A stretch of DNA of 64,000 nt from Punica granatum. Its lineage: Eukaryota; Streptophyta; Magnoliopsida; Myrtales; Lythraceae. The notes beneath the pieces were generated by a model. It did not search any database. It was not told the DNA's origin and was given only the letters and a program-made list of their open reading frames with translations. The position numbers and the translations under genes are program-made. Shown here one piece after another: positions 56,250 to 64,000 of the stretch (positions within the stretch are counted from its first letter, which is position 1; the number at the start of each line of letters is the position of its first letter). The DNA is taken from assembly GCF_007655135.1 (NCBI RefSeq), contig NC_045127.1, positions 20,936,199-21,000,198 on the forward strand. The letters are read 5' to 3'.

Positions 56250-56925
56250 CTAAAGGGCATGTGCGTGAGAGCATGAGTCCTTGAGCGGTTTCGATGTTGT
56301 TGGTACCAAAGAAAGATGGTTCGTGGCGCATGTGTCTTGATTGTCATGCAGTGAACAAAAACACGGTAAAGATAAACTTGAAAAGCGGATACCATTAGAT
56401 TAGGATGATGAGTGGAAAACCTCTTTCAAAACAAAACATGGTTTATATGAATGGTTAGTTATGCCATTTGGATCGACTAATGCGCGTAATACTTTCATGA
56501 GGCTCATGAATCATGTTTTGCGAGCCTTCATTGGAAAATTCGTGGATGTATATTTCGATCACATCTTGGTTTATAGTAAGAGCTTGAATGATCATATCCA
56601 TCATTTGCAGCGTGTTCTTCAAGCATTGAGACATGAACAACTATATGCTAACCTAAAGAAATGTACATTTTGCATGGATCGAGTTGTGTTTTTGGGATTT
56701 GTTGTTAGTTCCAGGGGGATTCAGGTTGATGAGGATAAGGTGAAAGCAATTGAGGATTGGCCGATGCCGAAATCCATAACCAAGATAAGAAGTTTTTATG
56801 GTCTAGCTAGCTTTTATAGGCGATTTGTACGGGATTTTAGCACGTTGGCTACACCATTGATGGTAGTTAATAAGAAAGTACTGGTTACAAATGGGAAGTC
56901 GAGCAAGAGCAGGCATTTAATTTAA
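56250..56925 (+). pseudogene. CRM-like reverse transcriptase core (array unit 4)
   Basis: A stop occurs in the CAV stretch near 56284. A deletion near 56369 removes the part before LKSGYH, with motif A. From 56461 154 codons are open: [17 protein letters not shown], then [11 protein letters not shown] (the second catalytic Asp is His), [19 protein letters not shown] and [15 protein letters not shown] frameshift near 56880 ends it. This RT cannot be active. Confidence 0.85.
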
Positions 56926-56954
56926 TTAAGAAAAGGCTTTGTACTGCACCTTTA

Positions 56955-57578
56955 TTGGTTTTACCTGATTTTTTGAAAACTTTTGAGATAGAATGTGATG
57001 CTTCCAGGATCGGTATATGTGCTGTGTTAATGCTGGAAAAACAACCGATTGCTTACTTTAGTGAGAAGCTAAGTGGACCCGCTTTGAATTATTCTACATA
57101 TGACAAGGAACACTATGCTTTGGTCCGCGCATTGGAGACGTGGCAACACTATTTGTGGTCGAAGGAATTTGTCATTCACACGGACCACGAATCATTGAAA
57201 CATTTGAAATGGCAAAACAAGCTGAATCGGAGACTTGCCAAGTGGGTCGAATTCATAAAGATGTTTCCATACGTGATTCAGTGCAAACAAGGAAAGGAAA
57301 ACGTGGTAGCTGATGCATTATCACGAAGGTATGTACTTATCTCTACTCTAAATGCTAAATTTCTTGGGTTTGAACATCTTAAGGAGTTGTATATGCAAGA
57401 TTCTGACGTTGGTGCTATTTATAGTGCATGTGAAAAGGGTGCATTTGGTAAGTTCTATAAGCATGACGAATTCTTATTTAGGGAGAATAAGCTATGCATT
57501 CCTAATTCTTCTATGCATAAATTACTTGTGCTTGAGTTGCATGGGGGAGGTTTTATGGGTCATTACGGGGGTAGTTAA
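56955..57578 (+). pseudogene. CRM-like RNase H and spacer (array unit 4)
   Basis: 207 codons open. RNase H: Asp in CDASRIGIC, Glu in DKEHYALV, Asp in TDHESLK and Asp in VADALSRR, so the acidic residues are all kept. The RNase H-integrase spacer follows ([28 protein letters not shown]). An extra base near 57568 shifts the frame at the integrase zinc module (MGHYGGS). Confidence 0.85.
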
Positions 57579-58534
57579 GACTTTGGATATTTTGAGAGAA
57601 CATTTCTTTTGGCTGCATATGAAGATAGATGTGGAGAGAATTTTCTCTAAATGTGTTACTTGTAAGAATGCGAAATCAACAGTCAAACCCCATGGAATGT
57701 ATATGCCTTTACCTGTTCTAAATGAGCCTTGGACTGATCTATCCAGAGATTTCATCCTAGGATTGCCTAGGTCTAGTGAATGACGAGATTCCATTTTCTT
57801 AGTTGTGGATCGATTATCTAAGATGGCTCATTTTATTGCATGCCGAAAACCTGATGATGCCACACATATTGCTGATTTGTTCTTTAGGGAGGTAGTGCGA
57901 TTGCATGGGATACCTAAGACCATAGTTAGTGATCGGGATGCTAAGTTCTTGTGTCATTTTTGGCGCGTCTTATGGGGAAAGTTAGGAACTAAATTGTTGT
58001 TTTCAACTACTTGTCATCCCCAAACGGATGGGCAAACCGAGGTGGTTAATAGGACGTTGTCCACTCTTCTTCGTACTGTCATAAAAAGGAATTTGAAATC
58101 TTGGGAAGATTGCATACCGTTTATTGAGTTTGCCTATAATCGTACAATACATTCTTCTACTAACTTCTCACCATTTCAGATTGTGTATGGTTTTAATCCA
58201 TTAACACCTTTGAATCTAATCCCTTTGCATATGAGTGAGATTTCTAGTCTTGATGGAAAGAAAAGGCAGATATGTTGAAAAGAATTCATGAAGAAGCGAG
58301 GCAACATATCTTGAAGAAGAATGAACAATACGTTGAATGTGCCAACAAGGGATGGAAGAAAGTGACTTTTGAACCAGGAGATTGGGTTAGGGTTCATATG
58401 AGGAAGGAAGGATTTCCAAATCTATGGAAATCCAAATTGAGTCCACGAAGAATTTGACCATTCCAAGTCATAGCAAAGATACGTGATAATGCTTACAAAA
58501 TAGAATTACCTGGTGAGTATAATGTTAGCCCAGC
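57579..58534 (+). pseudogene. CRM-like integrase (array unit 4)
   Basis: [14 protein letters not shown] and FSKCVTCKN (the first Cys of the pair is Phe-flanked but kept) continue the zinc module. The core begins DLSRDFILGLP (Asp kept); a TGA at about 57781 follows PRSSE. Open again at 57805-58278: VSDRDAKF and QTEVVNRTL are intact, then [14 protein letters not shown] one-base loss near 58262 and a stop at 58458 follow. At 58535 the gene jumps, through a TTTA microhomology, into the middle of an LTR; polypurine tract and LTR start are deleted. Confidence 0.85.
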
Positions 58535-58844
58535 TTTATTCAACTGACTTGCCATGAGATAGTCGATAGCCTACCCAAAATTAAATTAGGCGTATAAGGG
58601 AAGTCGAGAGATGCTGAAGATGGAATAAAAGACTGTCAACTATTCTAGACAGCCTTTATTTAGTTTCTTTTGTTATTTTTGTCTTTAGGAAACTAAGAAT
58701 AATCTAGTTGCCAAGTTTATTAGCTTCCGGTTTCTCCTAGGTTTATATAAAGGAGGCTGAGTAGCTGATCATAAGGGGACTATTATGGTATTTTTTGGTA
58801 AGATTTTCTTCTTTGTTTTTCATTGAACTCATTCGAACGAACAA
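58535..58844 (+). repeat. Truncated array LTR E
   Basis: Starts in the LTR interior at TTTATTCAACTGACTTGCC and keeps the TATA box (58744-58751). It is cut by the second CRM-like family shortly after CGAACGAACAA, before the hairpins. The rest presumably lies beyond the window. Confidence 0.8.
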
Positions 58845-59202
58845 GTGTGATATGATCCAGCTAGAAGAGCCTTCACACGGGCATGAAGGCGAGCTTTGGG
58901 ATAAGCATGTGCCACCTAGAGCAAGTACAAGAGCACGAGCCAAGCGAATCCAACAAGCCATGCAAAGGTTGTTATTGCATGTCCATGGAGGAGTAGTCGA
59001 GCTCTTGGGCCAGCTGCATGTGGAACAAGAAGCCACGACCGTTCATGTCCTATAAATCTATTTAGAAGATGATCCCAGTTCAAAGGGCTGAATTCAGTTG
59101 CTTTTCAATAACTTAAGCCTATTTCATTTTGGGCTCATTACATTTAGGATTTATTTTAGCCAAGCCCATTAGTTCATTTAGGTTATCAGCTAGTATCTCT
59201 CT

Positions 59203-59210
59203 ATAAATAG
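59203..59210 (+). promoter_or_regulatory. TATA box of the second-family LTR
   Basis: TATAAATA, about 130 nt before the twin hairpins, the same relative layout as in the array LTRs. Confidence 0.65.
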
Positions 59211-59338
59211 TCATGTGGCCTCTCTAGAAAAGACATATCGGTTTTCATTCAACTTTGTGAGAGAGGTTTTCTCCGAGCTGTTGCTCAGCAACTTTGCGGA
59301 TATTATAAGTGTGATAACTCGTGATTCTCTACATTTAT

Positions 59339-59428
59339 AATATTGGTTTCTAGCTCTTTCTAGCTAGCGGGTCAATATTCCGTTTATAATATTGGTTTGT
59401 GGCTCTTTATAGTCATCGGGTCAATATT
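59339..59428 (+). ncRNA. Twin 41-nt hairpins in the second-family LTR
   Basis: Hairpin 1 (59339-59379): outer arms AATATTG/CAATATT, internal loop GTTT/CGGGT, inner arms CTAGCT/AGCTAG, loop CTTTCT. Hairpin 2 (59388-59428): AATATTG/CAATATT, GTTT/CGGGT, inner arms GTGGCT/AGTCAT (with two G-U pairs), loop CTTTAT. The spacing 7-4-6-6-6-5-7 equals that at 17554-17647, while outer and inner stems differ by paired changes. The unpaired GGGT is shared. Confidence 0.6.
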
Positions 59429-59523
59429 CCCTATCCTTGAAACTTTCATTGTACGATCTCGGGTTTGATCTCATTCTATTGTTGTTGGGTCTCGCGGCAG
59501 GTTCGTCGAGGTTCGCATCATTT

Positions 59524-59535
59524 TGGTATCAGAGC
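59524..59535 (+). other. Primer-binding site, initiator tRNA-Met type
   Basis: TGGTATCAGAGC begins 3 nt after the LTR end GCATCA, as in the minus-strand element. Confidence 0.9.
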
Positions 59536-59687
59536 TTTGGCTCCAATCCAGGTTTCACCTATCTTATTTCGTTTTTTTGTTATCCATTGTTCTTAAGGTT
59601 CGTAAATCGTTGATAGAAGTTATGATTTTTGTTGGTTGATTCTAACTGTCCTGAAGAACCATATAGTTTCATTTTTTCTTATTGGAG

Positions 59688-59805
59688 ATCCAAAAAAAAA
59701 AAACAAAATTCGTCCAAAAAAATACAGAAAAAAGGAAAAAAGAAGAAAAAAATTTAATAAAAAAAAGGGAAAGAAAAAGAAAAGAAAGGAAAGGAAAGAG
59801 CAATT
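59688..59805 (+). repeat. A/G-rich leader tract
   Basis: About 120 nt almost wholly of A and G, with long A runs. It corresponds to the T-rich stretch (plus strand) near 53940-53990 in the leader of the minus-strand element. The 60-codon Lys-rich frame through it is a by-product of composition. Confidence 0.7.
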
Positions 59806-60320
59806 GTTTGTGAAATCTTAACTTTTGGGGTGGAAAAAACTTCCTTAGATATCACTACTAATCAAGTGAAGTAGGGAATTCCAAAAGTTTCCTGTTATTT
59901 TTTTTTCCATATCTATCATTATCCCTGAATTACCTTCCTTTATATATTTTTGTTTACTTTGATGGACTACTGGCATATAAAGTGCAGTTGGGAAATCTAA
60001 TATTGTTTCCTTTCAATTGAATATTTTCCTATCATATTCCTTTCTTGTCCCTTAGAATCATTCATTCATTCCATTTCGATACTTTCCATAAATCTCTTGT
60101 TTCCTTATTCCCACAAATCTTCCTTGTACATCTCAGTTGTTTCGTTAACTTCATCTACCACATTATTTCCTTTCCCATTTAGGTTTGGATCCTAAATTTG
60201 ATTCAATTTCTAAAATCAATGATTATAAGTGCTTCGAGCTAAACAACTGATTTTACTCTTGCTATTGAATTGCTTAGTTTCTTAGGAACTTTGAGGAGAA
60301 AATCTAGAGAGAAAAAAAAA

Positions 60321-60430
60321 GGCAAGAGTGGTGAGCATATCAGAGGGTAAAGACCTAAAATTGAGTGAAACACGAGTGTTGAGTGACATTAATTTGAGTG
60401 CAAACACGTGAGCGAGTGGTTGTGAGGTCC
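60321..60430 (+). promoter_or_regulatory. Conserved leader block upstream of gag (second family)
   Basis: Starts GGCAAGAGTGGTGAGC, contains GAAACACGAGTGTTGAGT and ends GAGTGGTTGTGAGGTCC. It is the counterpart of 53434-53544. Confidence 0.5.
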
Positions 60431-60535
60431 ATCTCTATTTTCTGAAGTTTCACTTGTAGATTTCATCATGCCACAAGAAAGCAGTTAAAATATCAGAATA
60501 ACAGAGGAACTGATTACAATATGATAATCTGAAAT

Positions 60536-60947
60536 ATGCAGCAACAATTTGAGCGCATGAATGTGATGGTTGATTTGATTTACGATCGGTTGGAAAGGCG
60601 AGACAAGTGGATTGAACAGTTGCTAGATGGCTATGACGAAGCTTCTGGTTCATCCTCTTGCAAATTGAAGTGGGGTTCTTCGACGAAGAAGGAAGAGAAA
60701 ATAGCCTTGAAGCCAATAAAAGAGAAACCCACAAACAAGTTTCAACCCAACGACAAAGAGAATGGTCATATTGCTCCTCAATTCCTGGACAGAGATGGTC
60801 GGAACGCAATGCTATTGCCGCTTCCACCTAACCAAATGGATGAAGAGCAACTTCAAATCAAGCATTCCATTGGCGAGAAAAGTGAGGAATTCAAGAATGT
60901 ATTTCTCGAGCAAATGCCCCTAGAACAGTCACCAATCAAGTCGGTTA
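60536..60947 (+). pseudogene. Collapsed gag-PR-RT frame of the second CRM-like family
   Basis: One open frame starting at ATG 60536 strings together short pieces of the polyprotein: gag N-terminal coiled coil (MQQQFERMNVMVDLIYDRLE), the gag linker before the zinc knuckle (SGSSSCKLKWGSS, Lys-rich), the knuckle end (GHIAPQF), the protease end (LLPLPPNQMDEEQL) and the RT entry (EEFKNVFLEQMPLEQ). Capsid, active knuckle and protease core are missing, yet the frame stays open across the joins. It is interrupted at 60947 by a LARD-family LTR, which adds a chance tail to codon 158 (61012). An earlier ATG near 60468 meets a stop after six codons. It may be the relic of a non-autonomous derivative; no function can be claimed. 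Confidence 0.7.
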
Positions 60948-63367
60948 TGTACGGACCTGAATGTGGACTCTTGTCGGGGCCCGCATTGCGCGCTTTTGGA
61001 TCGCGCTGCTAGGGAGTGTCCACCTTCCCGTGGGGACGCGTGACGGACGTGACACGCGTGAGAGAAGGAGGCGCCACTTACCATTTTACAACCCGGAAGT
61101 CGAGGGCCGGTAAGTTACCCGGATCTAGGGGTAATCGATACACCTAGTTTTGCTAAGGCATTGATCTGTGCGGAACCGGAAAGTTTGAGTTCGAGGGTTC
61201 ATATTACGTGCAGGCATAAATCCTGCATGCCCTTTCGGTACTCTGGTTTGCTAAGCTTGTTGTTTTTATTTACCGCGTGAATTAGGTCGCGCTCGGGCTT
61301 ACATGTTTTGACACCATAAATTCGGTGAACTAAACGATATCGGTTGAGAAGTCGAGAGAGAAGTAGGCCCGTATGTCGGGGAATAGGTTCACAATCTTGC
61401 TCTACAGTTTATCAAACTATGATGTTTGAATTCCTACGTGAACCGAAACCGCGAGATCTCCGGATTACTTTTGTCTTGGCAAGCATTGGACTTATTCGAT
61501 TAGTTCGACTCCCGAACTGTACGCTTACCAACTGGGATTCTTACAGAATGAATGTACAAAATAAAATCCTTATAATGCTCTCAAAAATAATAAAATACAA
61601 ATTACAAATGGTCAAATCCCAGTCAGTTCGCTTTCGGTTATTATTCCACTCTAACTCACCGTGAGTTTAGGGAAAAATCGAAAAATTGAAATTCGAATTC
61701 GCTCTTAGTGAATACGTTGGACCCTGTGATCGGGAGGTTAGGGCGTTGAACCCCAAGTGCAATGCGTCCTATGGGTCGGGCTCGACTCGCATGGATAAGC
61801 AAGGGCAGAAAAGTAACAAACAACATGCATATTGCAGACAATGTGTTTGTTATTGCCGAGTTTAAGTGGATTAACAGATTATTAACCTAGGGGTGTTTTT
61901 GCAAGCAAATGCCTATGCTAAACAAGCAAACGTGTGTAAAACATTCTGCATTCGGCTTTGCTTTGAAAGCTGGACAGACATGGCGTCTGTCATCAAGTCT
62001 TTCGTGTGTGTAATCTTTTGCAGTTGTTCTGTATTGTGTCACTGAATTACCACTGAATTAACCAAACTCGTGTTTTGACTCTAGATTTGGAACCTAGAGT
62101 TCACCTAACCATTGTCTAGCATTTAGTTAGGTTGAGTGAATGATTAACCAGGATTTTGCATGTTTTGTGACAGAGACAACCGTTCTAGTTACCCGAGTCT
62201 CTGTTAGGATGACAGAAACTCATCAGTTAGATAAAAAAAAAGGCTATGCAGATGAACCTACACCTGAACAGGTAGCCCGTTCTTATCTCGTACTGTAGTG
62301 TTTCTGTCATGCTTACCCTAGGGGTGTCGCTAAATTGTGAAAAGACGACTTTTCCCTTTATTTGAAAATTGTTTTCAGAAAAGGGGAAACATCACAATGC
62401 GGGCCACCTCGGCCTGTAGCTGGTGTCGACCAATTCCCTAGATCGTCCATGGTTGTGCAAAAACCCCGAAAAAGCCAAAAAACCGGTCGATCTGCCTAGA
62501 AGTGATATAGAAAGATCTTCTATATCTTGACTTGAGTTACTTGAAATCAGGTAAAAAATCAAGTTGAGACCCAGAAGCCCTTTCCAAACATCCATGCTAC
62601 ATCGGACCGCGCGTTTCGGGTTTTGAAATTGATAAGTTTGAAAAGGGCACCAACATCATTTGACGACTCATCGACGCGAGTTATCGGTTAGTGGCCAATT
62701 CGTGCAAAATTTATCAGTGTGAAGTGGGTTTAATCATGTGACCGTCCCGATTAACCCGTTTGTGGATTTACAGCTTCAAATAAATGCTGAATGCAGTAAA
62801 TGTGTGAGTTACAGACAGTCAGACAGATCATGGATTGATCCACTGAATGGAGTTTGAGTACCCGAAAAGTTCAATTTAATGAAAACAATTCATGACAGGG
62901 CGACCAAGACGGGTCCAGGAAGGTTGAGGATAATTTGATCAAAATGACCCAAATACCCTTGGAATCCAAATAGGTCCGAAAGAGTCATCGATACACAAAT
63001 TCATGCATTTTTCCTTTGAAAACGATGTTCTAATGGAATTTTAATGCGGGATTTACGATGATATTGAAATTGCAATTTACACAAAATCCGAGAAATGAAT
63101 TTCATCGAGGTAAAGAGACCATTCTTGATCCGAATAAGGTCAAGGAACCTTCAGCTCTTTCCTCTTGGGAATAGCCGTGGGTTTCCTTGACCCATTTCGG
63201 GTCTCGAACGTTTTCTTGAACCCGATTTCGACTATTTCTTGCATGCTCAAGCGTTAAACACGATAAGTGACACGTATTTAACAAAATCGGTATCGTCATG
63301 ATTTGGAAAATGCATTCAAGCACACAAACACGTTATTTAAAACGATACCGACTTCATGGATGTGGGA
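60948..63367 (-). mobile_element. LARD-family LTR, truncated
   Basis: Starts TGTACGG (its 3' end on the minus strand) after GGTTA in the collapsed gag-pol frame and follows the LTR order to CATGGATGTGGGA, about halfway. There another LTR begins, so the rest, and whether it is a solo LTR or a full element, lies outside the window. Confidence 0.8.
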
Positions 63368-64000
63368 TGTCAACACCCCATTTTGGCCCACTGGCTCCAA
63401 TAGGGAGCACCACCGGTAACCTTGATCACAGCCCGACAAGCTTACCAAAAGAACACCAAGCAGAAGCTCGGGGTACTATTCACAGTTGGGTCAGTAGAGG
63501 CAAGCATGCAATTACGGGGCATGGATCATAGAAAATGGCAGGGACCACCAGAAAAGCCTAAGAAGGGCAGTCGTAAGAATAGAGGAGCAACAAGCCTCAC
63601 AACAGCAAAAGTCGACACTATGGCACTATTCACCGCCGGATCACTGGAGCGTCAAAAGGTATCCAATATGGGGCTCTAAAAATCCCTCTTGGTACCAAAA
63701 TGACCGATGGCACCTCCGAGCACATTTCAGAAGCCTCCTGCTTAAGCCGAGGCACTCCGGAACATTTGCAGACGCTTTCCTAACGAGGCTCCCGGGACGC
63801 CCGATCCACGAACAAATAAACGACACTCGGAAATAGGTCTACATGCATCCAAGGGTAACTAGGACCAGGGAACAAGTTTCAAACTGCTTTTCGGAACTCA
63901 TCTTGGTCTCCCGAATGGATCCCGACCCGAAAAAATGGGCATTTTCTACGCAAAAACCTAGCCGGAGACCCTTTTAACGAGTCGTCAGCGCATGAAATCC
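63368..64000 (+). mobile_element. Start of another large-LTR element (partial)
   Basis: TGTCAACACCCCATTTTGG begins abruptly within the LARD-family LTR. The start resembles TGTCAGCACCCCGTTTTGG and a few later blocks (for example CACTATTCACCGCC compared with CACTATTCATCCTC) are distantly alike; the rest is different. It is probably an LTR of a related Tat/Ogre-type family in the opposite orientation. It continues past the window; no coding sequence is visible. Confidence 0.6.

Larger units (their letters stand above)
15180..58844 (+). mobile_element. Tandem array of gag-less CRM-like Ty3/gypsy units (interrupted)
   Basis: LTRs at 16992-17734, 36454-37196, 39993-40733, 55184-55880 and a stump at 58535-58844 lie in one orientation. 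Between consecutive LTRs is one internal region of about 2.5-2.8 kb once insertions are removed, carrying RT, RNase H and IN. Each LTR serves as 3' LTR of one unit and 5' LTR of the next. All four complete junctions run from the LTR end GCATCA (ACATCA at 17734) straight into the linker before RT (AACCGAGAGAG or close variants), so primer site, gag and protease are missing at the same point in every unit. A related element at 42836-54784 keeps those parts, which proves a deletion. The array extends to the left of position 1 and may continue beyond the window on the right. Confidence 0.85.
58848..59520 (+). repeat. 5' LTR of the second CRM-like family (673 bp)
   Basis: Starts TGATATGATCCAGC and ends GAGGTTCGCATCA, followed by the primer site. 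A TATA box TATAAATA lies at 59203-59210. A frame running to 59055 includes TRARAKRIQQAMQRLL, which matches the LTR-encoded polyprotein tail of the array family. In a 5' LTR that frame is only a passenger. Confidence 0.85.
58848..60947 (+). mobile_element. Second CRM-like family, 5' part of an element
   Basis: A 673-bp LTR (58848-59520), primer site, about 1 kb leader and a shortened gag-pol frame. It is inserted in array LTR E. The 3' part is not in the window because a LARD-family LTR follows at 60948. The bases AAGTG before the LTR are the likely left target duplication; the right one is not visible. The LTR has little base identity with the array LTRs but the same plan (tail-coding start, TATA, twin hairpins, GCATCA end). 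Confidence 0.8.

Noticed and set aside
15180..58844. Array units as independent insertions
   Set aside because: Neighbouring units share single LTRs and the same internal breakpoint and have no target duplications between them.
59636..59821. Lys-rich 61-codon frame
   Set aside because: It is a product of the A/G-rich leader tract in front of gag.

Overview
The window is nuclear plant DNA (probably a eudicot; the species cannot be named from it) made entirely of LTR retrotransposons inserted into one another. I see no host gene, tRNA, rRNA or CRISPR array. No frame carries an intact full polyprotein. The longest open stretch is a 422-codon piece of RNase H and integrase.

Two main kinds of element are present. 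(1) Ty3/gypsy chromovirus-type elements, CRM-like: LTRs of about 0.7-0.8 kb that begin TGAT and end GCATCA, an initiator-tRNA-Met primer site, the order gag-PR-RT-RNase H-IN, and a polyprotein tail that runs into the LTR. (2) A family with very large LTRs (about 5 kb) that begin TGTCAGCACCCC and end CCGTACA, with a primer site of the tRNA-Arg type used by Ogre/Tat elements. Its one complete copy has a 5.2 kb internal region with no gag or pol, so it is a LARD-like non-autonomous element.

Layout. 1-15179: complete LARD-like element on the minus strand (LTR, non-coding interior with minisatellites, LTR). 15180-58844: a plus-strand head-to-tail array of CRM-like units that share LTRs (LTRs at 16992, 36454, 39993, 55184 and a stump at 58535). 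Each of the four units between those LTRs lacks gag and protease and shows the same junction between LTR and RT. The array is split by a foreign solo LTR (15877-16682), a rearranged LARD-family insertion with inverted LTRs (18669-29614), a LARD-family solo LTR (30558-35743), and a minus-strand CRM-like element that still has gag, primer site and both LTRs (42836-54784). That last element itself contains a LARD-family solo LTR (44710-49949). 58848-60947: 5' part of a second CRM-like family with a collapsed gag-pol frame, cut by a LARD-family LTR (60948-63367), which is cut in turn by the start of another LTR (63368 to the window end).

How it fits together. Five-base target duplications (some with one mismatch) give the order of insertion: array first, then the elements inside it, then the elements inside those. 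All five LARD-family insertions lie antisense to the CRM-like reading frame they hit. The most unusual signals are the tandem gag-less array with its repeated LTR-RT junction, and a pair of 41-nt hairpins in the LTR R-U5 region whose geometry is identical in two LTR families with different stem sequences, which indicates compensatory change.
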